A DNA stretch of 62,404 nucleotides. Source: a virus. The number at the start of each line of letters is the position of its first letter. The first letter of the stretch is position 1. The notes below the pieces were generated by a model that did not search any database, was not told the DNA's origin, and saw only the letters and a list, made by a program, of their open reading frames with translations. This document shows positions 39,261 through 47,281 of the stretch, piece by piece. The stretch is taken from IMG/VR virus record IMGVR_UViG_3300021963_000133, positions 1-62,404 of that record; one strand, written 5' to 3'. A program made the translations under genes and the position numbers.

Positions 39261-39914
39261 TTAGTTATAAGACCCTAAACAATCTTCTGCCAATTCTAAA
39301 ATTTGATCGAAATCTTCATCTCCAGAGTAATCTTCCTCTTCAACTTCACCTTTTACTTTTAATTCATAGCACCATCCTTCGCCTTCATTATAAACATAAA
39401 GTTCTGATTTTTTCTTAGAAATAAAATTTACACCAAAATCATTAGTATAATTTATCTTCCATGCCTTATAGTCTCCAACTAAAGCTTCTACTTGTTTAAG
39501 TTCTTCTGGTGTTGCAGATTTTCCTTCATTAACGAAGCTTTCGAATAATTTTACATGTTTCATTTTTGGTTTACTTGTTTTTGATTCTTTAATATCTTTC
39601 ATTTTGTCTATAGCCCAATCGACTCCTTCGTCTCCTCCCCAAATTAACCAAGCAACATAACCATTGTCTTTCCATGGTTCAGCTTTGTGTTCTGGAGATA
39701 TTTTAGAATTTTTACGATGTCTATTAAATGCCGACATTCGAGCAACTGTATCAGCTGATAAATTTTCTTTGTTTGCCAATTGATGTGCTCTAGCCCAACC
39801 AACTGCAGTTCCAGCAGTTACCTCGTCTCTACCGTACTTTTCTTTCCAGTCTATTGCCTTCTTTGCATTTGCTGAAGCGGCTGCTGGGTAATCGTTATAA
39901 GTTTCTTCTGCCAT
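39261..39914 (-). CDS. Phage structural-associated domain fused to a capsid-leader protein
   Basis: 217 aa. Residues ~1-105 (YPAAASANAKKAIDWKEKYG, RMSAFNRHRK, WLIWGGDEGVDWA) form a short domain I associate with phage head-protease and portal neighbourhoods. At residue 118 comes MKHVKLFESFVNEGKS, the capsid leader itself. Either this is a fusion, or a second product starts at the internal ATG (39563, 100 aa). The internal start would place the leader at a true N-terminus. Confidence 0.65.
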   Translation of the reverse strand: MAEETYNDYPAAASANAKKAIDWKEKYGRDEVTAGTAVGWARAHQLANKENLSADTVARMSAFNRHRKNSKISPEHKAEPWKDNGYVAWLIWGGDEGVDWAIDKMKDIKESKTSKPKMKHVKLFESFVNEGKSATPEELKQVEALVGDYKAWKINYTNDFGVNFISKKKSELYVYNEGEGWCYELKVKGEVEEEDYSGDEDFDQILELAEDCLGSYN

Positions 39915-39936
39915 AATAAAGTATATATTTACAAAA

Positions 39937-39958
39937 AAAGCTGTCCGAAGACAGCTTT
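39937..39958 (-). terminator. Rho-independent terminator of the Ro60-linked RNA
   Basis: AAAGCTGTC TTCG GACAGCTTT followed by T: a perfect 9-bp stem with UUCG loop. Ends the non-coding block after the Ro60-like gene. Confidence 0.9.
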
Positions 39959-40084
39959 CTTAAAACTAATACGGGATCGTTATTCGTGATTTTCTTCCCG
40001 GCGGAATAACCCTGTTATCGTCTTCGGCTTTGACTTTCGCGAGCGTCTACTAATCTTCGACCCATCCTACTTATCACCTATTGG
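39959..40084 (-). ncRNA. 3' part of the Ro60-linked non-coding RNA block
   Basis: No reading frame. Contains GACGCTCGCGAAAGTC, similar to 19410-19430, and near its end GATCCCGTATTAG, echoing the CATCCCGTTAA tail of the Y-RNA-like elements. Possibly one more degenerate element. Transcribed into the terminator at 39937. Confidence 0.4.
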
Positions 40085-40216
40085 GGTGGTTATGACGTTT
40101 GTCCATTTTTTATCCTGGTTAGACTTCCATTTGCTCTTCGATTGTACTTTGATATAATCTCTGTTGAATCTAAGCGATCATAGTTGTATGTGTACTTTTT
40201 GCTGTACCGATCCACC
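40085..40216 (-). ncRNA. Y-RNA-like element f, possible degenerate tRNA-like domain
   Basis: GGTGG/CCACC can close the element; GTAC AGCAAAAA GTAC (40192-40207) matches the TTAC TGCAAAAA GTAA hairpin of element d. Inside, GATTATA TCAAAG TACAATC looks like a loop-capped acceptor stem in permuted order, followed by a D-arm-like AGA...GG...TCT. The T arm is poor. Confidence 0.4.
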
Positions 40217-40217
40217 T

Positions 40218-40276
40218 GGTTCCTTGTCTTCCGTTGTTATCTAAATTGAGGGGTATATGTGTTGCTGTAAGGAACC
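40218..40276 (-). ncRNA. Y-RNA-like element e, next to the Ro60-like gene
   Basis: GGTTCCTT/AAGGAACC (40269-40276 with 40218-40225) closes 59 nt, with TTACAGCAA just inside the 5' strand as in element a. It begins 16 bases after the stop of the Ro60-like gene and is preceded by its own ATATATAAA motif. Bacterial Y RNAs are typically encoded beside Ro60. Confidence 0.55.
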
Positions 40277-40283
40277 CAATTTC

Positions 40284-40292
40284 TTTATATAT
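40284..40292 (-). promoter_or_regulatory. Late-type promoter candidate ATATATAAA
   Basis: Minus-strand ATATATAAA between the Ro60-like stop and Y-RNA-like element e; would start a separate non-coding transcript ending at 39937. Confidence 0.45.
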
Positions 40293-41732
40293 CTAAACAA
40301 CTGGAGCGTATCTTTCACTCAAAATTGTTTTGTCCATGATTTGTTGTGGAGACTGAATATCTCCTCCAAGTAAACTTGTCATAATTGCTGGAGAGAATCC
40401 AGAAACTAAAGCAGTTCCTTGAGTATCAAATGCAACTGGTACTCCACCATTTCTGGATTGGATATTCCAATATACAATTTGAGGCATTTTGTAACCTGCA
40501 TCTGCATACATTTTCTCAATCATTTGCTGAGCAGTTGGATTCCATTCGGTTTTTTCTTCTCGACTGTACCAACCTCCTCGTGAATTAGTTGCCGCATTAA
40601 ATTCCATATCCGATAGGATTAAGATTTTATTTGGCATCTCATCTTGAGATAATTTATGTTTAGTGGCCTGATCTAAGATCAGTTTAAAAGTCGCCTCGAG
40701 ATTCGTTGACATACCCCAATCAGCATGTGCCATCTGTGCGTAGCGATCTTTTAATGAACCACTTAATACTTGTAATTGTGGGTTACTTGAGAATGTGATG
40801 AATGCATCTTTGAAAGGACCTTCATTTCTTTCAGAAATATAAAGACCTAATGAGATTGCAACATCCATACAAGTTACGTTTTTGCTACCTCCGGCTGGAG
40901 TTGACATAGAACCTGAAACGTCCACAACTGGTAAAATCATATCGTTTGCGCCTTCCATGTAATTTGGAAGAGCTTTCCATTGTTCGTTTGCAACAGTTGA
41001 GTTACCATGGTTCAATGACTTAGTCACATCGTATGGGTACACTGCACCTGCATTAATTTTAGCTTCTCCTTTCACTAATGATTGGATATAAGCTGAATAA
41101 CTTTCGTATGCATTTTTACCAAAGGCTTTTTGGTATCTTGCTGAAGCTACTGATGGTAATTTACCGAATTCAATTGAATCCCATTCTTTAGCACACATTT
41201 TAGTTTCAACAACATTAGTTAAACCTACAAGAGATTTACGGTATTGTTTTGGCGACATACCTGTAAATTTACGTAACTTCTCAGCTACTGCACCTTTACG
41301 TGGCATCCATTTTGCACATAAACCATTTTCTGCGATGATTGCATCTGAGATTAAAGTAAATGCTTCTTTCTCTAAAAGAGTTCCAGTAAGAACTAATAAG
41401 TCATCCCAACGACCATATTCTGGAATTAAGTGTAGATTTGGTTTTAGAGCCAAATCGTGGTTTTCGGCCAAGTAAGCGATAATGTCTTTAAAAACTTGTC
41501 TCTCTCCAGCTCCACCTCGAACGTCTCTAGCCCAAAACAAAAGTTTCATAGCACGTTTTGGATCTTCATTAAATGCTAAAGAAAAGGTACGAAGCAAACG
41601 TTCTTTGTCTTGTCCTCTCATTGCACCAATGTTAAAGAATAAATCAACACATGCATTCAACGAAGTTGAATTGGTTGCCATTCCATTTTCTGTTAAAATG
41701 TCTTCTTGTCTTAAAGCGTCTACAAATTTCAT
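40293..41732 (-). CDS. Ro60/TROVE-like RNA-binding ring protein (DUF2828-type) with VWA domain
   Basis: 479 aa. N-terminal ~260 residues are helical repeats (ACVDLFFNIGAMRGQDKERL, LLFWARDVRGGAGERQVFKD, HLIPEYGRWDDLLVL) as in DUF2828/TROVE proteins. The C-terminal half is a von Willebrand A fold with MIDAS motif LPVVDVSGSMSTP (~residue 265) and KILILSDMEF. Ro60 is a HEAT ring plus VWA that binds Y RNAs and misfolded RNAs. The family call rests on motifs; Y-RNA-like elements downstream support it. Confidence 0.75.
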   Translation of the reverse strand: MKFVDALRQEDILTENGMATNSTSLNACVDLFFNIGAMRGQDKERLLRTFSLAFNEDPKRAMKLLFWARDVRGGAGERQVFKDIIAYLAENHDLALKPNLHLIPEYGRWDDLLVLTGTLLEKEAFTLISDAIIAENGLCAKWMPRKGAVAEKLRKFTGMSPKQYRKSLVGLTNVVETKMCAKEWDSIEFGKLPSVASARYQKAFGKNAYESYSAYIQSLVKGEAKINAGAVYPYDVTKSLNHGNSTVANEQWKALPNYMEGANDMILPVVDVSGSMSTPAGGSKNVTCMDVAISLGLYISERNEGPFKDAFITFSSNPQLQVLSGSLKDRYAQMAHADWGMSTNLEATFKLILDQATKHKLSQDEMPNKILILSDMEFNAATNSRGGWYSREEKTEWNPTAQQMIEKMYADAGYKMPQIVYWNIQSRNGGVPVAFDTQGTALVSGFSPAIMTSLLGGDIQSPQQIMDKTILSERYAPVV

Positions 41733-41803
41733 AATTACTTTTGTTAAATTATACTTATTATACTGTAGTGTTTAAAAAAGTTTCAAACTTTTTTAAAAAA
41801 GTT

Positions 41804-42160
41804 TTATGATGTAGGATTTAGATTAGTCCAATCCGGACCCGCAAGTATTGTTAAAATTTCTGAGTGATTATATGGTCCCTCTTTTGTTGTAAGAGCCTTA
41901 ACACTTTCAGGAATATAAATCTCTATGTTTGCTTCAGGTGCCGTAGATTCTAATTCTGATATTTGTCCATTTTCATCTAATGCCGGTCGAAATAATGATG
42001 AATCACTAGAATCTGAAATCATCCTACCATCCCATTTCACAAATGACTTAGTATTATCATTAGATTTTCTAAGTGTTTCAGCTGAAGTTTGTAGTACTTC
42101 ATTAAAATCAATTAAGTCAACTTCACTAAGGCTAAAAATCATGTATTGTCTATTTTCCAT
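41804..42160 (-). CDS. Hypothetical protein, tail-gene neighbour
   Basis: 118 aa, acidic, with VDLIDFNEVLQTSAETLRKS typical of small phage tail or chaperone proteins. It follows the LamG protein by 14 bases, so may assist its assembly or attach to it. Confidence 0.55.
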   Translation of the reverse strand: MENRQYMIFSLSEVDLIDFNEVLQTSAETLRKSNDNTKSFVKWDGRMISDSSDSSLFRPALDENGQISELESTAPEANIEIYIPESVKALTTKEGPYNHSEILTILAGPDWTNLNPTS

Positions 42161-42174
42161 ATTGTACTATATTT

Positions 42175-44040
42175 TTATAAATATTGCATAAAATTTTGAT
42201 ATGTACTGTAATTTTGTAAAATTTCTGATGCTGAAAGTGCTTTATTATATACTCTAGCAACCGCAACTTCTCCTTTAAAATTATGTACACCATCTGTTAA
42301 TCCACTTCCGTATGTACCAACAACGTATGTTGCTGTTGGAATTGTACCTGTTTGCGCTGAACGCCAAACTTCAACACCATTTATATATGCTATACTTGTT
42401 GCACCGTCATATGTACCAACGATATGTGACCATGTGTTATTAGGAATTGAACCATGCGTACTAGAAGGTCTACTACTATTTGTTACATTTGCCCAGTGTA
42501 GTGAATGTGTTGTACCACCATCTTTAGAATCAAATATACCTAAATACATTGTATTATTTGCTGAAATTACTCCACCTCTAACAGTACCGGTACTTACAGG
42601 TTCTGTTGGATTGATCCAAGCCTCACAAGTTATTTGTGAAGATGGTTGATTAGCAAATGTTGGAATATTAATGTAATCATCAGTACCGTCAAAAATAATA
42701 GATCCAGATCTAAAAGTAGGTCCGTTTATTAATGTACCATTGTTACTATTACCTGATAAATCATACATTGCTGTATTTTGTGATCTTGAACCTGCTACAA
42801 ATGGAGTTAGTGTAGAATTAGAACTTTGTTCAATTTGAATATTAGCAATATCTATTTTCATATCTCCAGTATTTGGAAAGAAATATGAAATAAGAGAGTT
42901 GTGTGTTGGTGTGAAAGTAAAACTACGTCTTACCCATTCGCCTTGTGCGCCAGTATATGCTGCAAAACCAAAACCGGATGCTCCAGCAGGACCAGTGTAA
43001 TTGTAATGTTGAAATGAAATATATTGTCCAACTGCAGATGGAGATGCTGCTCTTATATAAAATGAAGTTGTAACTGGTACTCCAATAGTAACAGGAGCAT
43101 CTACGCCATACGCCATACCATCTGTTACTTCTGCTCTAAAAAAGTGTAAACGAATACAATTAGTTACTGGAAATCCAGGAACATTAAAACCGTTTGTTAT
43201 AATCTCTTTAACTAAAGCCGAATTAGGTTGGTGAGGATTTCCAAACCATTTTGTAGGAAAGGAAGATGAGTTAACAGCAACTCTCTGATCTAACCAGAAT
43301 GAGTCATGTACTTTAAATCTTCCGGTTGCAGGATTTAAATATCCTTGGGATCCGTCTTGTGAATCATTATATGCATGTAAACTAAATTGAGTATCTGAGA
43401 TTTTTTTAGCTAGATATTGCGTACCCGCAGTTAATCCTCCTCCTGATGTTTGAGGATTAATAACGTCAAATGATCTAATTACATGTGCGCTTACGGTTGT
43501 TACTATATTACTAGATACAGATGCAATTGCAGGAATATCCCAGTATGTTGCACATCCATTATTTCCACAATATTGATTGGTATTGTACGTACCCCATCCG
43601 TTTCCGGTAGTAGGTAATGAATTAACAGTTGGGTTAGGAATTAAATTAGATGTTGGTTCGCTATTAACAAAACTAGAAACATGAGAACCATCAGCATGGA
43701 AAACTAGACCATTTGTTACAATTTTTTCAAAAGATTGGTTTAACACAACATAGCCGGTTTGAGCTGCAAACCAAGTTAACGCTGCACTAGCACTAGCAAC
43801 ATTAGCTCCTAAACGATTAGCATAACCAACTACTTCATTATCATTTCTTGCAGCAAAAACAACACCAGTAGGACCATATATTGTATATCCTCCAGATGGT
43901 ATCTCAGCACCGTTATAGAAACCTGTTGCTGAACTTGGTCCATCTCCTATATTATTTGGAGTAGTACCAACGGCCCAGTTACCTTTAAAAACAGAATTAG
44001 GCTCTGTTCCTGTTTTATTAATTTTGAATTTATTTGGCAT
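42175..44040 (-). CDS. LamG/ConA-like tail-fibre or adhesin protein
   Basis: 621 aa. The C-terminal ~170 residues are a LamG domain: IIFDGTDDYINIPTFANQ, ITCEAWINPTEP, NNTWSHIVGTYDGATSIAYI and FKGEVAVARVYNKALSASEI. The middle contains LVFHADGSHV and another beta-sandwich region; the whole is Ser/Thr/Asn/Gly-rich. Such phage proteins bind surface polysaccharides. Preceded by a late-type promoter motif. Confidence 0.85.
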   Translation of the reverse strand: MPNKFKINKTGTEPNSVFKGNWAVGTTPNNIGDGPSSATGFYNGAEIPSGGYTIYGPTGVVFAARNDNEVVGYANRLGANVASASAALTWFAAQTGYVVLNQSFEKIVTNGLVFHADGSHVSSFVNSEPTSNLIPNPTVNSLPTTGNGWGTYNTNQYCGNNGCATYWDIPAIASVSSNIVTTVSAHVIRSFDVINPQTSGGGLTAGTQYLAKKISDTQFSLHAYNDSQDGSQGYLNPATGRFKVHDSFWLDQRVAVNSSSFPTKWFGNPHQPNSALVKEIITNGFNVPGFPVTNCIRLHFFRAEVTDGMAYGVDAPVTIGVPVTTSFYIRAASPSAVGQYISFQHYNYTGPAGASGFGFAAYTGAQGEWVRRSFTFTPTHNSLISYFFPNTGDMKIDIANIQIEQSSNSTLTPFVAGSRSQNTAMYDLSGNSNNGTLINGPTFRSGSIIFDGTDDYINIPTFANQPSSQITCEAWINPTEPVSTGTVRGGVISANNTMYLGIFDSKDGGTTHSLHWANVTNSSRPSSTHGSIPNNTWSHIVGTYDGATSIAYINGVEVWRSAQTGTIPTATYVVGTYGSGLTDGVHNFKGEVAVARVYNKALSASEILQNYSTYQNFMQYL

Positions 44041-44070
44041 TATGCTTCAACATTCTATTTTTAAATTTAA

Positions 44071-44079
44071 TTTATATAT
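44071..44079 (-). promoter_or_regulatory. Late-type promoter candidate ATATATAAA
   Basis: 31 bases upstream of the LamG gene; supports a late, structural class. Confidence 0.5.
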
Positions 44080-44115
44080 TTTTAAAACCAGAGTGTTTCT
44101 ACGCTTTAATGTATT

Positions 44116-44358
44116 TTAGTCGACTGTGTCGTATTTTTTAAGCTTGTATTTTTTTAAATATGTTGCTATACAACTTTCGCCAACACAAACTTCATCAAAC
44201 ACATATTCATAAGGCAAGAGTGGTTTCCTTTTTTCTGTTGTAATAATATCATCAACCAAATGGTTTTTGAATACTACCATCTTATATGTCTTTGCTCTCT
44301 CCGATACTCGGTAAACGACTATCACTGGAGGTTTGCTGTTCTTTTCTGATATGCTCAT
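44116..44358 (-). CDS. Small hypothetical protein
   Basis: 80 aa, basic, with two cysteines (VCVGESC). Follows the sigma-factor gene by 53 bases. No family recognised. Confidence 0.5.
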   Translation of the reverse strand: MSISEKNSKPPVIVVYRVSERAKTYKMVVFKNHLVDDIITTEKRKPLLPYEYVFDEVCVGESCIATYLKKYKLKKYDTVD

Positions 44359-44411
44359 GATTTTGTTTTGTAATCCATTTTGGTTCGTCCCAATAACAAA
44401 AGTGCCAGCCG

Positions 44412-45032
44412 TTATTTTCCAGCTGGGGTTCCAAATGATTCGGCAATAAGGGATTTTCCACGACGGATACGATTTTTAATGGTTTGCAACGGCAAATTGT
44501 ACTTATCAGCTAAGTCTTCATACTTAACCTTGTTGATTAAACGATCAACTATGATTTCACGATAAATTGGTTTCAATTTCTCCATTGCTTTTAAGCAATT
44601 ATCATAACGTGCTTGTAATGCATTGTCTTCGTCAATCATGTCCATTTCAGTACGGAAATCTAATTCTTCGACTAGAGAACCAATAGTTTCTACCACGACA
44701 GTACCACCGTCATTTACTTCTAAACCATACTCTTGTAAGCGAGTTAAAGAAGTCTTTTTGTTACGTTCATTGATATAACCTAAGCACTCATTGAATGCAA
44801 TACGATATAACCAAGTAGTGATTTGATACTGTGGATCGTATTGATCGATTTTGGTCCAAAGTTTAGTCAAAGTATTAACAACAATATCTTCAGTTGCTTC
44901 AGAATCTTTAACGATCTTATTGATATAAGAACGCAATCCTGGTTTAACTTTACGATAAAGGGCTGTGAAATCTTTTTCAGATTTAGTTGCTAAATAGTTT
45001 TCTGTTAATTCTCTGTAAGTTAATTTTGTCAT
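44412..45032 (-). CDS. Sigma-70-family (ECF-like) RNA polymerase sigma factor
   Basis: 206 aa. Region 2 (IVVNTLTKLWTKIDQYDPQYQITTWLYRIAFNECLGYI, about residues 50-88) and region 4 (KPIYREIIVDRLINKVKYEDLADKYNLPLQTIKNRI) are present; region 1 and 3 are minimal. Phages use such factors for late transcription (T4 gp55). It may read the ATATATAAA class. Its own gene has a class A promoter, so it is made before the late genes. Confidence 0.88.
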   Translation of the reverse strand: MTKLTYRELTENYLATKSEKDFTALYRKVKPGLRSYINKIVKDSEATEDIVVNTLTKLWTKIDQYDPQYQITTWLYRIAFNECLGYINERNKKTSLTRLQEYGLEVNDGGTVVVETIGSLVEELDFRTEMDMIDEDNALQARYDNCLKAMEKLKPIYREIIVDRLINKVKYEDLADKYNLPLQTIKNRIRRGKSLIAESFGTPAGK

Positions 45033-45057
45033 GATGAGTTATTGTTTTAATTAATGA

Positions 45058-45073
45058 TATGTAAATATAAACA
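45058..45073 (-). promoter_or_regulatory. Class A promoter motif
   Basis: TGTTTATATTTACATA 26 bases before the sigma ATG; GTTAATAAC at 45120-45129. Confidence 0.75.
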
Positions 45074-45140
45074 TAATTTTTCAAACGGTAAAACTTTTTT
45101 GCGATTATTTTGAAAAAAAGTTATTAACATTCACAACTAG

Positions 45141-45665
45141 TTAACTCTCAATATCATTAAAAAGATCCATTATAGAATCTAAAGACTTAGGCTTGTAGCT
45201 CCAGAAGTCACAGGAAACATTGACCATTCTCTTCTTGTGGTCAGTTTTGTATTTCTTATTAGGATAACCAAAGAAGTGGTAATATCCTTTGCTCTTTCCA
45301 GGCCATTCATGAAGAGGCCAGTATGAAAGAGATATTTTATCAGCAGATGAACTAAAAAGAGGTTCAATTAACGCTGCATGATGTGGCATAACTTTACGTT
45401 TTGATAAATCAACAATGGCCGAATCATGTTCACCTTGAACAAAGATGATTGTACCATTTAGTTTTTTAATAACGTCTTCAGCTGTAGTAGGATCCCATGC
45501 AAAATTACCTAACACATAGACAATATCATCGATTTTAACTGTTGAATTCCATGAAGCAATCAAAAAATGATTCATTTCCTCAACCGTCTCGAATGGTCGT
45601 GCAAAATCACGAATAGCGCTTGGTCTCCCAAACTGCTGGTTAGATGTAAAATATATTGTTGGCAT
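45141..45665 (-). CDS. Metallophosphoesterase-like protein with lost metal ligands
   Basis: 174 aa. Overall alignment to phage calcineurin-like enzymes is clear (RPFETVEEMNHFLIASWNST, IDDIVYVLGNFAWD, GTIIFVQGEHDSAI), but every metal motif is altered: SDTHFGH is SNQQFGR, GDF is GNF, GNHD is GEHD and HGH is FGY. It should be catalytically dead and may serve as a binding protein or decoy. The active-looking paralogue is at 36849. Confidence 0.75.
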   Translation of the reverse strand: MPTIYFTSNQQFGRPSAIRDFARPFETVEEMNHFLIASWNSTVKIDDIVYVLGNFAWDPTTAEDVIKKLNGTIIFVQGEHDSAIVDLSKRKVMPHHAALIEPLFSSSADKISLSYWPLHEWPGKSKGYYHFFGYPNKKYKTDHKKRMVNVSCDFWSYKPKSLDSIMDLFNDIES

Positions 45666-46204
45666 TAAACTACTATAAATTTGATGTTGAAATTATCCCA
45701 TAAATTTTCTAAGAATTTCTCTTCAGAAATTCCAGTTTTGGCATTCTTAATTCTGCCATCTTCTGAACAATCAATGAACATGTAAATGATAAAATCGTAA
45801 ACAGTTGAATAAACTAAACTTTGACCAAATCCAGCACGTAAATCGGCTCCTCTGTCTCCACGTTTAATTTCAATTGCAATTTTAACTCCACTGTACTCAA
45901 TACTCATATCTGGTCGATTTGAAGTACCCATGAAAATCATGTTGTGTACAGTTGTATTGACATTACCTTCCCATTTCAACAATGATTTAGCTTTTTCTCT
46001 AGCTAAAGAACTGTCCATGTCTTTTTTCTCGGCAATGAAATTACCTAGACTTTCGACTAGATGTGGGTAGATAAATTGCTTAATTTTATCTTCTGACTGT
46101 TTTTTATAATTGATAGTTCCGAAGACATCTTTGGTAGAAATGCCTTCGGAAATAATATCAACTAATTCGATTCTATTCTTTGATTTACTTGCTAGTTTCA
46201 TCAA
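45665..46204 (-). CDS. PD-(D/E)XK nuclease-like protein
   Basis: 179 aa. NRPDMSIEYSGVKIAIEIKRG (residues ~97-117) carries the D...E-x-K core, and GADLRAGFGQSLVYS resembles the Q-containing helix after it. Possible endonuclease, or a restriction-like protein. Start may be either Met 1 or 2. Confidence 0.65.
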   Translation of the reverse strand: MMKLASKSKNRIELVDIISEGISTKDVFGTINYKKQSEDKIKQFIYPHLVESLGNFIAEKKDMDSSLAREKAKSLLKWEGNVNTTVHNMIFMGTSNRPDMSIEYSGVKIAIEIKRGDRGADLRAGFGQSLVYSTVYDFIIYMFIDCSEDGRIKNAKTGISEEKFLENLWDNFNIKFIVV

Positions 46205-46763
46205 TTAATTCTTGTACTGCTTCTGCGGTTACTGCTTCTGCAACAGGAACTCCAAATTCAGCGATTCTTTTATCAAGTTCTCCTAATTCAGTATGAAGAG
46301 CTTGTACTTTTTTGTTCTCTTCAGCCATTTCTTTCATAGCTTCTGAAATCTGACCACCAATGTTTGTTAACAATTTGATGTAGTTACGTGCTGATTCAAT
46401 GCCAGTACTTTGTACACTTAACAAAGATTGATACAATGTATTTAAGTCAATTGGCTTTAAATAGATTGTAGAAGCTTCACCTGCTTCTAAAGCACGTTTT
46501 TCTTGTTTTGCTGCTTGTTCTTCAAGAGTAATTCTTTGCTTTTCAGCTTTTAAGTTGTCGTGCAAATTTACCAATAATGCTGAGTTTTTAGAACTCCAAG
46601 CGACATCTTTATTTAAGTGGTTAATAACTTTAGTGATGTTTTGAGTTGATTCAAAATCGATTGCGAATTCTTTCTGAGCTAATTCAGTTTGGAAATCTGC
46701 AACATTCACTTCTAATTCATTACGAAGAGCTTTTAATTCTTCTAAAGTTGTTTCTTTTGCCAT
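46185..46763 (-). CDS. Coiled-coil protein
   Basis: 192 aa, helical throughout (LKAEKQRITLEEQAAKQEKR, MKEMAEENKKVQALHTELGE). No family recognised. Its 3' end overlaps the nuclease-like gene. Confidence 0.6.
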   Translation of the reverse strand: MAKETTLEELKALRNELEVNVADFQTELAQKEFAIDFESTQNITKVINHLNKDVAWSSKNSALLVNLHDNLKAEKQRITLEEQAAKQEKRALEAGEASTIYLKPIDLNTLYQSLLSVQSTGIESARNYIKLLTNIGGQISEAMKEMAEENKKVQALHTELGELDKRIAEFGVPVAEAVTAEAVQELIDETSK

Positions 46764-46779
46764 GTGTAATTATTTATGT

Positions 46780-46788
46780 TTTATATAT
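46780..46788 (-). promoter_or_regulatory. Late-type promoter candidate ATATATAAA
   Basis: 17 bases upstream of the coiled-coil gene at 46763. Confidence 0.4.
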
Positions 46789-47267
46789 TAAAATTTTGGG
46801 TTGTTTATCCGGCAGTCGTAGTTTGTAAAACCTTCGTACTGTTTCTCATCTGCTGCAATTCTGCGTTCCCATGGATCGTGAGTATCTCCACGTCCTGCTA
46901 AACGCTCAGCTCTTACTTCAAATGGTATATCTAAGTAAATAACAAAACATCTTTTACGATATTCTTCTGGTAACATTGCAAGTCCTTCGACGTTAAGAAT
47001 CATTGAATCACAACGTTCAAATTCGTCTTTATGAATTCCATAATAGAATCCAACAAACTCTTGCCATTCAACGAACTGATCACTATCGATCATCTTCTTG
47101 AACTCTTCAACTGTGGTGAAATGATAATCAACACCATCTACTTCTCCAATCCTGGGTGGTCGAGTGGTGTGGGAGACACCATATTTAAATCCTCTATCAA
47201 TTAATATTTTTCTAAAATGATCCTTACCTGATGCAGCCTTACCTACTAATACGATTTTACTATCCAT
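46788..47267 (-). CDS. gmk: Guanylate-kinase-like nucleotide kinase
   Basis: 159 aa. P-loop LVGKAASGKDHFRK at residue 6, SHTTRPPRIGEVDGVDYHFTT (GMP-binding TTR-P motif) and a truncated lid. It would phosphorylate GMP or dGMP. Shorter than the ~200-aa bacterial enzyme. Confidence 0.85.
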   Translation of the reverse strand: MDSKIVLVGKAASGKDHFRKILIDRGFKYGVSHTTRPPRIGEVDGVDYHFTTVEEFKKMIDSDQFVEWQEFVGFYYGIHKDEFERCDSMILNVEGLAMLPEEYRKRCFVIYLDIPFEVRAERLAGRGDTHDPWERRIAADEKQYEGFTNYDCRINNPKF

Positions 47268-47281
47268 ATTTCTTATATTGT

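Noticed and set aside
39960-40290. Hidden protein gene after the Ro60-like gene
   Set aside because: No frame of useful length on either strand; paired stems and a terminator point to RNA.
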